Shown here piece after piece: positions 16,906-25,245 of a DNA stretch of 64,000 nt. The translations under genes were made by a program, and so were the position numbers. The notes under the pieces are model-generated. The model searched no databases and was not told where the DNA came from. It was given only the letters and a program-made list of their open reading frames with translations. The DNA is from Fluviicola sp. (GTDB lineage: Bacteria; Bacteroidota; Bacteroidia; Flavobacteriales_D; Crocinitomicaceae), in contig JARWZO010000027.1 of assembly GCA_029866325.1 (NCBI GenBank), positions 124,001 through 188,000 on the forward strand, written 5' to 3'. Numbering within the stretch: position 1 is the stretch's first letter; each line of letters begins with the position of its first letter.

Positions 16906-19275
16906 TTATTCTTCGTGCCTTGTTGGTAATTGCCTACGCACTGTAAGTATGGTTGCCAATGAAATAACGGTGATTGAACTCAAAGGCATCAAAATGGCGG
17001 CAATCAATGGTGTTAATTGCCCCGAAACGGCAAAACCTATTCCCGTCAGATTGTAAACCAGCGAAAAAGCAAAGCACCATTTCAAAAAAGATTTTCCCTG
17101 AATCATGTATCGGTAATACACATTCAGGTAACGCAGGTTTTCCGCTTTCAGAATCACATCCGATGATGGTGTAAAACGCACCAGATTTTCCGAAAGGGCA
17201 ATCCCCACAAATGCTTCATTCAACGCTCCCGCATCATTTAAACCGTCGCCTATCATCATTACCCGATGCCCGTTTTGCTGCAGGTTCTCAATGTAGTTTT
17301 TCTTGTCGAGCGGTTGTTTGTTGAAGTGAAACGATGTGTTCGCGGGAAAGAAGGTTCTGAGTTGTTCTTCGTCGCGCGGTTTGTCGCCGGAAATCACATG
17401 AATACGGAGCTGTTTGCCTAGCGTTTGCACCAACTGCTCCATTCCGTCGCGGATGCTTGAATGAAAAAGGAATTTCCCGATTAATTCATCTCCAATCATC
17501 AGATAAGAACAGGCTTCCTGCTGATCCGTTGAAACGATTCCTACAAATGACGCGCTTCCCAATTTTAATTTTCCGGCAATTTCAATTCCCTGACCGGGAT
17601 ATTCAATGATTTCTTCTGCATGAAAAGCCGATTTATCAATTGTTTTAAGCATTTCATGAATCACTTTTGCATACGGATGATGGGCGTTTTTGGTAGCGAT
17701 AAAGAGGAGTTCTCGTTCCGATTCGGTAAGTGGTTTACCAACATAGCTTACCTTTTTTTCTTCCTGTTTTGTCAAGGTACCCGTTTTATCAAAAACTACG
17801 GTGTCGCATTGCTGAATGCGCTCAATGATTGCTGTATTGCGCAAGTACATTCCGGCACGACCCAATTTCCGGATCATGTTGCCATAGACAAACGGAACGG
17901 AAAGTGCCAATGCACACGGACAAGCCACAATAAGAATGGCGGTTACTATTTCCGGAATTTCACGCGGAGAGATAAACCACCAAACGATACTTGCTCCAAA
18001 AGCCAGTATCAATACAGCTGAAATAAAGTAACGAGAAATGCGATCTTGTCTTCCCTGAAACGCCGGTTGTGAGTTGGAATCATGCTGACCGTTCCACAAT
18101 TGTGTCAACGCACTCCGAGAGGTAGTTTTGTGCACTTTTAATACGGCAGCATTGCCAATTACTTTTCCACCGGCATAGATCAAATCGCCCCGTTTTTTTT
18201 CTACCCAGTCGGCCTCACCGGTTACAAAACTATAATCAACCGTTACTTTGTCGGTAGACAGAATACTGTCACAAGGCACTATTTCCTCATTGCGAACGCG
18301 AATACGGTCGTCGATTTCCAGTTTTTCGATGGAACACAATTGCTCGTCGTCTCCGCTTATTTTCACAACGGCTACCGGAAAATAAGAACGGAAATCGCGG
18401 TCAAACGATAGCCATTGATAGGTTTTACTCTGAAACCATTTTCCGATAAGCAGAAAAAAGATAAATCCGGCAAACGAATCCATGTAGCCTGGACCTTCGC
18501 CCGAAAAAATGGCGACTACACTTCGCACGTACAAGGCAATTATTCCCAAAACAATCGGAACATCGAGGTTCATGCTGCGTGAACGCAATGCTCCAATGGC
18601 CGATCTGAAATAATCCGAGGCCGAGTAAAACAACACCGGAATCGAAACTGCCAATGATAAATAAGCGCTTAGCTGCCTAAATCCAAGATAGGATTTATCC
18701 AACCCGAGGTATTCCGGAAAGCTCCAAAGCATGATACTTCCGAAGGCGAAACCGGCAAATCCCAATTGTAGCAGCATGCGTTTATTGAGCCCTGGTTTGG
18801 CATTTTCTGAACGGTTAAAATTGGGTTGATAACCGATTTTACTGAGCAATTGTGCTAATTCGGATAATTTCAGTTTGTCGGTGTGCACGGTAATGGTGGC
18901 TTCGCGTTTGGTGAAATGCACCGACGATTGAACAATTCCGGCATGTAATTTATGCAAGTGTTCCAACAAATAAATGCAGGAAGCGCAATGAATTTGAGGT
19001 AAATGCAAGGTCAGTCGAATCAAATCACCTTCTTCGAAATCAATGAGCTGACGGCGCAAAGCCGCATCGTCCAAAAAAGCGAATTGTTCTTTTCGGGTAG
19101 TATTTGGCCGTTGGCCCGCTTGTGCATCTTGCGTATAGAAAGCCCCGAGTTCGTGTGCCGAAAGCAATTCGTAAACTGTTTTACAACCGTTGCAGCAAAA
19201 CGAGTGTTGGTCGAAACGAATGACTTCTGAAGGTAATTCGTCGTGGCAATGAAAACAAGTTGCAGTTTCACTCAT
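16906..19275 (-). CDS. ccoI: CcoI-type copper-transporting P1B ATPase
   Basis: This is a 789-residue heavy-metal P-type ATPase. An N-terminal Cys-rich metal site (C7, C10, C27, C28, C31) precedes an HMA domain (IHCASC, C97/C100). Membrane helices follow, with the CPC copper motif at 452-454, the phosphorylation site DKTGT (Asp496) and the hinge motif GDGLND. The double N-terminal metal domain is typical of CcoI/FixI/CopA2, which export Cu(I) for cbb3 oxidase assembly. Its start codon overlaps the hemN stop (ATGA). In many Bacteroidota it sits directly before ccoS; here ~4.7 kb of opposite-strand genes intervene. Confidence 0.92.
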   Translation of the reverse strand: MSETATCFHCHDELPSEVIRFDQHSFCCNGCKTVYELLSAHELGAFYTQDAQAGQRPNTTRKEQFAFLDDAALRRQLIDFEEGDLIRLTLHLPQIHCASCIYLLEHLHKLHAGIVQSSVHFTKREATITVHTDKLKLSELAQLLSKIGYQPNFNRSENAKPGLNKRMLLQLGFAGFAFGSIMLWSFPEYLGLDKSYLGFRQLSAYLSLAVSIPVLFYSASDYFRSAIGALRSRSMNLDVPIVLGIIALYVRSVVAIFSGEGPGYMDSFAGFIFFLLIGKWFQSKTYQWLSFDRDFRSYFPVAVVKISGDDEQLCSIEKLEIDDRIRVRNEEIVPCDSILSTDKVTVDYSFVTGEADWVEKKRGDLIYAGGKVIGNAAVLKVHKTTSRSALTQLWNGQHDSNSQPAFQGRQDRISRYFISAVLILAFGASIVWWFISPREIPEIVTAILIVACPCALALSVPFVYGNMIRKLGRAGMYLRNTAIIERIQQCDTVVFDKTGTLTKQEEKKVSYVGKPLTESERELLFIATKNAHHPYAKVIHEMLKTIDKSAFHAEEIIEYPGQGIEIAGKLKLGSASFVGIVSTDQQEACSYLMIGDELIGKFLFHSSIRDGMEQLVQTLGKQLRIHVISGDKPRDEEQLRTFFPANTSFHFNKQPLDKKNYIENLQQNGHRVMMIGDGLNDAGALNEAFVGIALSENLVRFTPSSDVILKAENLRYLNVYYRYMIQGKSFLKWCFAFSLVYNLTGIGFAVSGQLTPLIAAILMPLSSITVISLATILTVRRQLPTRHEE

Positions 19276-20648
19276 ACCGTTTGACTAAAAGTTGGTTTTG
19301 TGGGTTGTTGTTCGTTTAAATGCGCATCAAACGCCATACAGCAATTGCGCACAAATGGAATACCCGATTCGGGAACTGTGACCGTTCTTTCGTTTATGAT
19401 CACCAAACCGTCATCAATCATCGGTTTTAATAATTCTGAAAGTTGATCAAAATCAATGGTTGAATCAGCAGAAACCGTTGTTTCAAAGCGACACATCAGG
19501 TTCAAAATATGTGTGCGAATCTCTAAATCTGCATCGGTGAGCAGGTGTCCGCGGGTTATAGGTAATTCACCTTTTTCAATGCGCTGAAAGTAATCACTGA
19601 TCTTTTTTTCGTTTTGTGCAAAACCAAACCATGAGTCCGAAATGGCCGACATTCCCAATCCGATCAACAAAGGCGATTGTTGAGTGGTGTATCCCATAAA
19701 ATTGCGGTGCAAAGATTTTTGCTGAGCTGCAATCGCTAAATCATCGGTCGGAAGCGCAAAATGATCCATTCCGATTTCAACGTAGTTGGCTTCCAGAAAC
19801 AAGCGTTTGGCGGTTTCGTATAACTGTCGTTTTGTAGTTGCTGTGGGTAAATCATCGTCGTTGAAGCCTCGTTGTCCGTTGCCTTTGATCCACGGAACAT
19901 GCGCATAACTGTACAACGAAATGCGGTCGGGTAGCAGCGAAATGGTTTTTTTGACCGTTTCAATGAATCCTTCTAATTGTTGCTTCGGCAAACCAAATAC
20001 CAAGTCGTGACTGATAGAGCTATATCCTAAATTGCGCGCTTTTTGATGAACGAGCGCAACACTTTCAAACGATTGTTCGCGGTGAATGGCTTTCTGCACA
20101 ATAGGATCGTAATCCTGAATTCCGAAGCTAACGCGTGAAAATCCTAAATCGAGTAAAACACTTAGGTGTTCATCTGATGTTGAACCCGGGTGCGCCTCAA
20201 ACCCCAATTGTGCGTTAGGCGAAAGCGAAACGGTTTCGGTAATTCCAGTGATCATACGTTTTAGCTCAGATGGCGAGAAAAAGGTTGGAGTTCCACCACC
20301 TAAATGAATTTCCTCCAATTCAAATGACTCTTGAAAAAAAGAACGAAAAATCCCCCATTCTTCCAGTACAGCTGTTATGTAAGGAGCTTCTACCGCATGA
20401 TTGGTGGTGATGTGCTTGTGACATCCACAAAACGTACACAACGAATCGCAGTAGGGTAGGTGAATGTATAAACTAAGTGAGTTGGTATTGAAATGCAGTC
20501 GATTTTGAGAGAGTGTTTTGAGCCAATCCCGGTTTGACCATTGTTCTTTTTTCCAATAAGGAACTGTTGGATAAGAAGTGTATCGTGGGCCGGGAACGTT
20601 GTATTTGGTAATGAATCTCTCAGAATTGGTTGTCTGCAACATATCCAT
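19272..20648 (-). CDS. hemN: Oxygen-independent coproporphyrinogen III oxidase
   Basis: This 458-residue radical SAM enzyme converts coproporphyrinogen III to protoporphyrinogen IX without oxygen. The cluster motif is C67-x3-C71-x2-C74-x-C76 (PYCDSLCTFCGC), as in HemN proper. The following HEIHLGGGTPTF-like segment (EIHLGGGTPTFF) binds SAM, and PGPRYTSYPT near the N-terminus is HemN-specific. It is co-transcribed with ccoI (4-base overlap), which ties haem supply to the oxidase. It is divergent from a Crp/FNR gene. Confidence 0.95.
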   Translation of the reverse strand: MDMLQTTNSERFITKYNVPGPRYTSYPTVPYWKKEQWSNRDWLKTLSQNRLHFNTNSLSLYIHLPYCDSLCTFCGCHKHITTNHAVEAPYITAVLEEWGIFRSFFQESFELEEIHLGGGTPTFFSPSELKRMITGITETVSLSPNAQLGFEAHPGSTSDEHLSVLLDLGFSRVSFGIQDYDPIVQKAIHREQSFESVALVHQKARNLGYSSISHDLVFGLPKQQLEGFIETVKKTISLLPDRISLYSYAHVPWIKGNGQRGFNDDDLPTATTKRQLYETAKRLFLEANYVEIGMDHFALPTDDLAIAAQQKSLHRNFMGYTTQQSPLLIGLGMSAISDSWFGFAQNEKKISDYFQRIEKGELPITRGHLLTDADLEIRTHILNLMCRFETTVSADSTIDFDQLSELLKPMIDDGLVIINERTVTVPESGIPFVRNCCMAFDAHLNEQQPTKPTFSQTV

Positions 20649-20691
20649 GTTTTGAATGCTACAAAACTATGGACACGATTTTGTTATAAAA

Positions 20692-20705
20692 ATGACATCA
20701 ATCAT
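20692..20705. promoter_or_regulatory. Candidate FNR-type box between hemN and the Crp/FNR gene
   Basis: ATGAC-ATCA-ATCAT fits the half-site plan xTGAx-N4-xTCAx of FNR boxes with a mismatch in the left half. Its centre is ~43 bases before the predicted start point of the regulator gene, the usual activating position, and it also faces hemN. A weak match taken alone; context raises it. Confidence 0.4.
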
Positions 20706-20708
20706 ATT

Positions 20709-20737
20709 TTGAGACATTCCTTAAAACACTACCTTTG
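20709..20737 (+). promoter_or_regulatory. Bacteroidota-type promoter of the Crp/FNR gene
   Basis: TTG at 20709-20711, an 18-base spacer and TACCTTTG at 20730-20737. It lies 25 bases upstream of the ATG at 20763. Confidence 0.65.
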
Positions 20738-20762
20738 GCATGTAGATCAATTACAAAACAGT

Positions 20763-21458
20763 ATGCCTGAAAAATCTCATAAGAATATCACGTGTGAACA
20801 CTGTGGAGTGCGCAAAGAAGGATTGTTTAGTAACTTGACTTCAGGTGAAGTAGACGATCTTAATTGCCACAAAGTTTGTAATTCGTATCGGAAGAATCAG
20901 GCTATTTTTCTAGAAGGTAGTTTCCCGAGAGGTGTTTACTGTGTTAATCATGGCAAGGTAAAAGTCTATACCATTGGGGATGAGGGAAAAGAACAGATCA
21001 TTCATGTTGCCAAAGAAGGCGAAGTAATTGGTTTTAGAGCCATGTTTAGTGGTGATCCTTACAAAGTTTCGGCAACTACCTTAGAAGATGCGAACATTTG
21101 TTTTATCGGTAAGGATGATTTTTTGAGTATGATCGATACCAATACGCATTTGCGGAATATGATCATGAAGGAATTGTCAAAAGAATTAGGAGATCGCGCG
21201 CAGTTTATCACCAATCTGGCGCAGAAATCGGTTCGCGAACGTTTGGCATTTACCTTGATTTTACTTCAAAAAGTATATGGTGAAGAACCCATCAATCTAT
21301 CGCGTGAAGATTTAGCCAACTTTGTAGGAACTGCTACAGAAACATTGATTCGCTTGCTGAAAGAATTCAAAGACGAAGCATTGATCGAAGTTCACACCCG
21401 CAAATTGACCATCCTGAACCAGGATGCGTTGATTCGTATTGGCGGAGCGGTGAAGTAA
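20763..21458 (+). CDS. Crp/FNR family transcription regulator, probable oxygen/redox control of cbb3 and hemN
   Basis: This is a 231-residue protein from the ATG at 20763 (the frame is open further upstream). An N-terminal segment with Cys11, Cys14, Cys35 and Cys39 leads into a cyclic-nucleotide-type beta roll (about 45-150) and a winged helix with recognition helix TATETLIRLLKEF (about 190-205). The four Cys near the N-terminus hint at an iron-sulfur or thiol sensor, but the spacing differs from E. coli FNR, so cluster binding is inference. It is placed back to back with hemN-ccoI. Confidence 0.85.
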   Translation: MPEKSHKNITCEHCGVRKEGLFSNLTSGEVDDLNCHKVCNSYRKNQAIFLEGSFPRGVYCVNHGKVKVYTIGDEGKEQIIHVAKEGEVIGFRAMFSGDPYKVSATTLEDANICFIGKDDFLSMIDTNTHLRNMIMKELSKELGDRAQFITNLAQKSVRERLAFTLILLQKVYGEEPINLSREDLANFVGTATETLIRLLKEFKDEALIEVHTRKLTILNQDALIRIGGAVK

Positions 21459-21474
21459 CCAACTTCAGTTTCTG

Positions 21475-22482
21475 CTACATTCCCGTGCAAAATACCCAGT
21501 AAGAACCATAGGAACTTGAAGGATTTTGCACAAATCCAATCCCTACTTTTGTTGCCGAACTGTTGAACATATTGTCGTAGTGACCCGGGCTATTGTACCA
21601 TTGATTGTAGGCTTCATCGGCAGTTGAATTTCCAACTGCAATGTTTTCGGTATTGGCAAAAGAACTGTAAAATAGTGCAATACGCTCGAATGCTCCCATG
21701 GAAGTAGCGAGTTTGCCGTTGACTTTGTTTTTAGAATCATGGTCGAAATAATTTTCAGTTGCCATATCGGCGGCATGATAACGTGCAGCAAAAACCAAAT
21801 TGGAGTCCAGAACCAGCGGTTTTAGTTTTTTCCGGATCCGCTCTTTGTTGATCATTTCAAGCATCTTTATTTCTTCTTCCTGATTAGCCGATTGAATGCG
21901 CTCTTTTCCAGTCGGTTTCTTCGAAAAGTCAATCTTGGACATCAAAGTAAACGCCGTAGTTTGATTCGCTGAAACAACAACCTCATTCGTTTGAACAGGT
22001 TCGGTTGGTTGCTGCGCGATGACTTCTTTCTCAGCCACGGGTTCAATTTCCTCCGAAAGATCACCGAATAATTCCATCGATTTATCGCTCAAGCGTTTGA
22101 ACTTGCTTTGGTTGTTTTCGGTATTCAGCTTTGTTAAACAAGCGACTATTTTGTCATGTAAAACCTCTTTTTTGGTTTCCCATTGCGCTTTGAGTAAAAT
22201 TTTATCACTTGCTTTTTTCTCAAAAGAAGCACCGTTTGTAGCTGCATTTCCAAGTGCCAATGCCTGATCGGCTGTCTTTTTTACCAGTCCCGCTTTTCGT
22301 TCATAATATTGTGATTCAAAAAAATAGGGTGCAGCAAGGCTATTGTCCTTTTTGCGGTATTGTTTCGCTAACACATAGGCCTTCTCAGGATCTTTTGCAT
22401 AACTTTTTTCCAGTTTTTGATACACTTTATCTTCTTTGCCAACGGCAAGTGAGAATGAAACAACGAGCAGGATGAAGTTCAT
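21475..22482 (-). CDS. Secreted CAP (SCP/PR1) domain protein
   Basis: This is a 335-residue protein. The ATG at 22482 gives a short signal peptide (MNFILLVVSFSLAVG); the longer TTG-started reading from 22527 is less likely. Residues ~17-130 are helical and Lys-rich, with repeated-like helices. The C-terminal ~125 residues form the CAP fold (MLEMINKERIRKKLKPLVLD; ARYHAADMATENYFDHDS; ENIAVG; NQWYNSPGHYDNMF; VGIGFV), with the conserved His and Glu pairs. Bacterial CAP proteins are secreted with varied or unknown activities. It converges with the Crp/FNR gene across 16 bases. Confidence 0.85.
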   Translation of the reverse strand: MNFILLVVSFSLAVGKEDKVYQKLEKSYAKDPEKAYVLAKQYRKKDNSLAAPYFFESQYYERKAGLVKKTADQALALGNAATNGASFEKKASDKILLKAQWETKKEVLHDKIVACLTKLNTENNQSKFKRLSDKSMELFGDLSEEIEPVAEKEVIAQQPTEPVQTNEVVVSANQTTAFTLMSKIDFSKKPTGKERIQSANQEEEIKMLEMINKERIRKKLKPLVLDSNLVFAARYHAADMATENYFDHDSKNKVNGKLATSMGAFERIALFYSSFANTENIAVGNSTADEAYNQWYNSPGHYDNMFNSSATKVGIGFVQNPSSSYGSYWVFCTGM

Positions 22483-22630
22483 AACGGATGTTTTTGGTTG
22501 TGTTTTATATAACAATAATCGAACCAATTGTTACAATTTTATCATTTCAGTAATTGAAGACAACTATGAAAGAACGGATAAGCGGTGCTGAAAAGCGTGT
22601 TGTACTTTCACAGTATTGTAAACCGTATTC

Positions 22631-23830
22631 ATGCGAACGCTTATTACCGCTGGTTTTGTTGCCATTATGATGATTGGTTGGACTCAGTCATCACCAACCG
22701 ATTTTACCGAATTACCAACTATTCACTGGACTTTCAGGATTGACACCTCCTTTTTCTCTTCACCTGTAATAGATGGTGCTTCAGTTTACATTGGTGGAAT
22801 GGATAGTTCGTTACACGTATTGAACATGTCTGATGGCAAAGAACTGTGGCGTTTTCAAACAAAAGGGCCCATTCGTTCGAATGCATGTATTGCCGGAGAA
22901 CAATTGTTTCTCAATGGCGGAGATGGTTTTATCTATGCGTTGAATAAGCATACCGGTAAATTAATCTGGCAATTTGAAACCAAAGGAGAACGAAAGTATG
23001 ATTTTGCCGATTACTTTCATTCATCGCCGGTTGTGTACAATGACTTGGTTCTCGTGGGATCGGGTGATGGAAATCTATACGCTCTTGAAGCCGAAACGGG
23101 AAAAGAAGAGTGGCGTTTTTCCACTGGAAATGTGATTCATTCAACTCCGGTGGTAGCCAATGATAAAGTGTTTTTCGGGTCATTTGACGGGTATTTCTAT
23201 GCAGTGAATGCACTCACGGGTGATTTTGTGTGGACGTTTAAAACAGTGGGGCATCGTTATTTTCCGGTTGGTGAAGTGCAAGGTTCTCCGTCGGTTTATA
23301 AAAACCTGGTGTTTGTTGGCTCACGCGATTACAATGTGTATGCACTTGATCAGGAAAAAGGATTTTGTCATTGGAACAAAGCATTTACAAACGGTTGGGG
23401 ATTGTGTACTACTGTCAGTGATTCGGTATTGTACATTGGTTCTGCAGACGAGCGCGTGTTGATTGCAGCTGATCCGTTGACCGGAGATCAGTTGTGGCAG
23501 CAAAAAATGGAATTCCTTGTTTTTGGAAACAATGCTTTTACGAATGGCTTGTTGTATGTTGGAACCACGATTGGTAAACTGCATGCTATTTCAAAGGCCA
23601 CTGGCGAAAAGGTATGGAGTTTCGAAACCGATTCTTACAAAAAATACCGTGATTTGTACTTTAAACCCGATGACTCGTACCGGGATGATATTTATTCAAT
23701 CATTCATTCAAACGAAGAATTTCTGGACGTTGAATGCAAGCTGGGAGGTGTTTTTTCAACACCGGTTATCGCCGGAGATTACGTGTTGTTTTCTAACGCT
23801 GATGGTGTATTGTATTGTTTGTCACGGTAA
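22631..23830 (+). CDS. Secreted PQQ-like beta-propeller repeat protein
   Basis: This is a 399-residue protein with a signal peptide (about 1-20) and seven to eight WD/PQQ-type blades. Each has the pattern G-x-LYALxxxTGKxxWxF (DGKELWRFQTKG; TGKLIWQFETKG; TGKEEWRFSTGN; TGDFVWTFKTVG; TGDQLWQQKM; TGEKVWSFETD). This resembles BamB-like and quinoprotein-type propellers, but there is no sign of a catalytic quinoprotein domain. It probably works as a periplasmic or surface scaffold. It is monocistronic. Confidence 0.85.
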   Translation: MRTLITAGFVAIMMIGWTQSSPTDFTELPTIHWTFRIDTSFFSSPVIDGASVYIGGMDSSLHVLNMSDGKELWRFQTKGPIRSNACIAGEQLFLNGGDGFIYALNKHTGKLIWQFETKGERKYDFADYFHSSPVVYNDLVLVGSGDGNLYALEAETGKEEWRFSTGNVIHSTPVVANDKVFFGSFDGYFYAVNALTGDFVWTFKTVGHRYFPVGEVQGSPSVYKNLVFVGSRDYNVYALDQEKGFCHWNKAFTNGWGLCTTVSDSVLYIGSADERVLIAADPLTGDQLWQQKMEFLVFGNNAFTNGLLYVGTTIGKLHAISKATGEKVWSFETDSYKKYRDLYFKPDDSYRDDIYSIIHSNEEFLDVECKLGGVFSTPVIAGDYVLFSNADGVLYCLSR

Positions 23831-23915
23831 AACAAAAAAACCGAAACTGTAGTTTCCTATCAGTACCGGTTCTGTAACTCAAACGAGCTTGTTATTGGTT
23901 GTTGTTTAATACACA

Positions 23916-24104
23916 TTAATGTTCACCACGAGTTGCCTGTTGTTGATGGTGCTGTCCGTGGTGACCTTGTTGGTAGCCGCAATGATTTGCTTGGCTGTGG
24001 CAATGGCGATCAAAGTGACGAGGTCCTACTTTAGCCATTAAACTCCCGAAAGTGATTGCCGCCGCGGCAACTCCTGTAATGATTGCTGTTCTTTTTCTTT
24101 TCAT
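23916..24104 (-). CDS. Small His-rich exported or membrane-anchored protein
   Basis: This is 62 residues. An N-terminal hydrophobic segment (about 8-25, AIITGVAAAAITFGSLMA) is followed by a tail rich in His, Gln and Gly (two Cys at about 35 and 42; HGQHHQQ). The tail looks like a soft metal-binding sequence. It is 41 bases downstream of the 83-residue membrane protein and probably in the same transcript, driven by the ECF-type promoter at 24440. No family is recognised. Confidence 0.65.
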   Translation of the reverse strand: MKRKRTAIITGVAAAAITFGSLMAKVGPRHFDRHCHSQANHCGYQQGHHGQHHQQQATRGEH

Positions 24105-24145
24105 GTTCGTTGAATAAATGAGGGATTATTTACAAATGGAATGGT

Positions 24146-24397
24146 TTAGCAGCAATGACGGTGATGCGTGTTTACATTGCTCTTGAATTGCTCGTATTCT
24201 TCATCATTCATAGAGCGCACTTTATCGGCAAAAGCCAAGCGGTATTCGCCGTATTTTCCTCCACGCATTTTGCGACCGATCATCAATCTGAAAATGAGGA
24301 AAGTGATAAATAATCCGATGATAAAACCGGGAGCAAAAAAGATCATAGCGCCCATTAATGTTCCGATTAAGATAGATTTTAAAAGTGTTGTTGCCAT
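24146..24397 (-). CDS. Small membrane protein of the ECF sigma locus
   Basis: This is 83 residues. One long or two short helices (about 5-38, MATTLLKSILIGTLMGAMIF on) are followed by a basic Gly-Lys linker (GRKMRGGKYGEYRL) and a short amphipathic helix (SMNDEEYEQFKSNV) ending in HHRHCC. The plan, membrane helix then Gly/Lys linker then M-(S/N)-(E/D)-E-E with F-K, is the same as in the 106-residue protein at 24921. It is preceded 43 bases upstream by an ECF-type promoter. Function unknown; the terminal His/Cys group suggests metal binding. Confidence 0.7.
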   Translation of the reverse strand: MATTLLKSILIGTLMGAMIFFAPGFIIGLFITFLIFRLMIGRKMRGGKYGEYRLAFADKVRSMNDEEYEQFKSNVNTHHRHCC

Positions 24398-24439
24398 TTT
24401 TGAAATGTTTCGTTTGTAAAAATTGTTATTGCTTTATTA

Positions 24440-24469
24440 GGAAGACGAACAAGTAACTCTTTTACTTTA
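24440..24469 (-). promoter_or_regulatory. ECF sigma-type promoter for the 83-residue membrane protein
   Basis: TAAAGTAAAA (24469-24460), 10 bases, TTCGTCTTCC (24449-24440) on the minus strand. The same two blocks with the same gap occur upstream of the ECF sigma gene (25856-25827). The CGTC core is the usual ECF -10 sequence, 16 bases after AAAGT. Confidence 0.7.
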
Positions 24470-24567
24470 ACAGCGGAGATTTTTTTTAGTCTTACCAATA
24501 AACGATTTTATTTTAATCAAAAATTCGTATCGTATAATGTTCTTTTTACCTTAAGCTAGCTTTGCGG

Positions 24568-24829
24568 ACAGCGCCAATTCAAGGAAGCTAAGTAAGAAAA
24601 ATGGCTGTTTCGTTGTGTTTTGTCAAAAGCGCTAAAACGTACAGCGTTTGCCAAAACTGCTGTACGTTGCGTTTCAGATCCTGATCTGCCACTTTTGACC
24701 TTAAAACACAGTCCGCCAAAAGGCGGATCACAAGCGGCTATGAATGGCGCAAAAGGATGTTTTGCTTACTTTTTCAAGTCCGCCGCGGCGGAGCAAAAAG
24801 TAAGAGAAAATTGTGGTACGATTGTGACC
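24568..24829. repeat. Structured dispersed repeat, copy 2
   Basis: This 262-bp sequence is a near-copy of 16551-16801 in the same orientation. It differs mainly where copy 2 has two extra small palindromes: TCCGCC-aaaa-GGCGGA (24712-24727) and TCCGCC-gc-GGCGGA (24779-24792), the second inside the loop of the CTTACTTTTT/AAAAAGTAAG hairpin. It splits the ECF locus between the 106-residue and 83-residue protein genes. The gap 24398-24920 holds this element, the ECF promoter and a terminator. Confidence 0.88.
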
Positions 24830-24850
24830 AATCATTTTTTTATCGAACAC

Positions 24851-24883
24851 AAAAAAAACCATCAACAAACTTGATGGTTTTTT
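24851..24883 (-). terminator. Terminator (bidirectional sequence)
   Basis: AAAACCATCAA / TTGATGGTTTT form an 11-bp stem around five bases. On the minus strand it is followed by TTTTTTTT, 38 bases after the stop of the 106-residue protein gene. Confidence 0.8.
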
Positions 24884-24920
24884 ACCCGGCAGTGTCCGAA
24901 TCTTATTTTATATCAGGCAT

Positions 24921-25241
24921 TCAGCGACATTTTTCTTTCCACTTATCTTTGAATGCGGCGCGTTCTTCTTCAGACATATCCATGAATTTTTGTTTGAATT
25001 GTTTTTGGGCGTAAGATCCACCACGACCGGGTTTTCCTTTCCCGAATCCGCCGAAGAGAATTTTACTCAACACCAGTAATCCCATTGCTTGCCAATAAGT
25101 GATAGGCGAAACTCCTGAAACCACATCCGGTAAAATAGCGTTCCAGAGCCACATTACAACTGCTCCCAGTCCAAAAATCATTGCTACAAAGAGCGGTCCG
25201 AAGAAGAACCATTTTTTATTTCCGTTAAAATACTTGTTCAT
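24921..25241 (-). CDS. Small membrane protein downstream of the ECF sigma gene
   Basis: This is 106 residues from the ATG at 25241, 4 bases after the sigma stop (an ATG at 25253 would overlap it). Two hydrophobic stretches (about 11-37 and 48-66) are followed by a Gly/Lys linker (GGFGKGKPGRGGSY). A charged helix follows (FMDMSEEERAAFKDKWKEKC). This helix reads like the LTxxQ-type helices of CpxP/Spy. The position, directly after the sigma gene, is where an anti-sigma factor often lies, but no known anti-sigma domain is visible. Role unproven. Confidence 0.72.
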   Translation of the reverse strand: MNKYFNGNKKWFFFGPLFVAMIFGLGAVVMWLWNAILPDVVSGVSPITYWQAMGLLVLSKILFGGFGKGKPGRGGSYAQKQFKQKFMDMSEEERAAFKDKWKEKCR

Positions 25242-25245
25242 ATTC

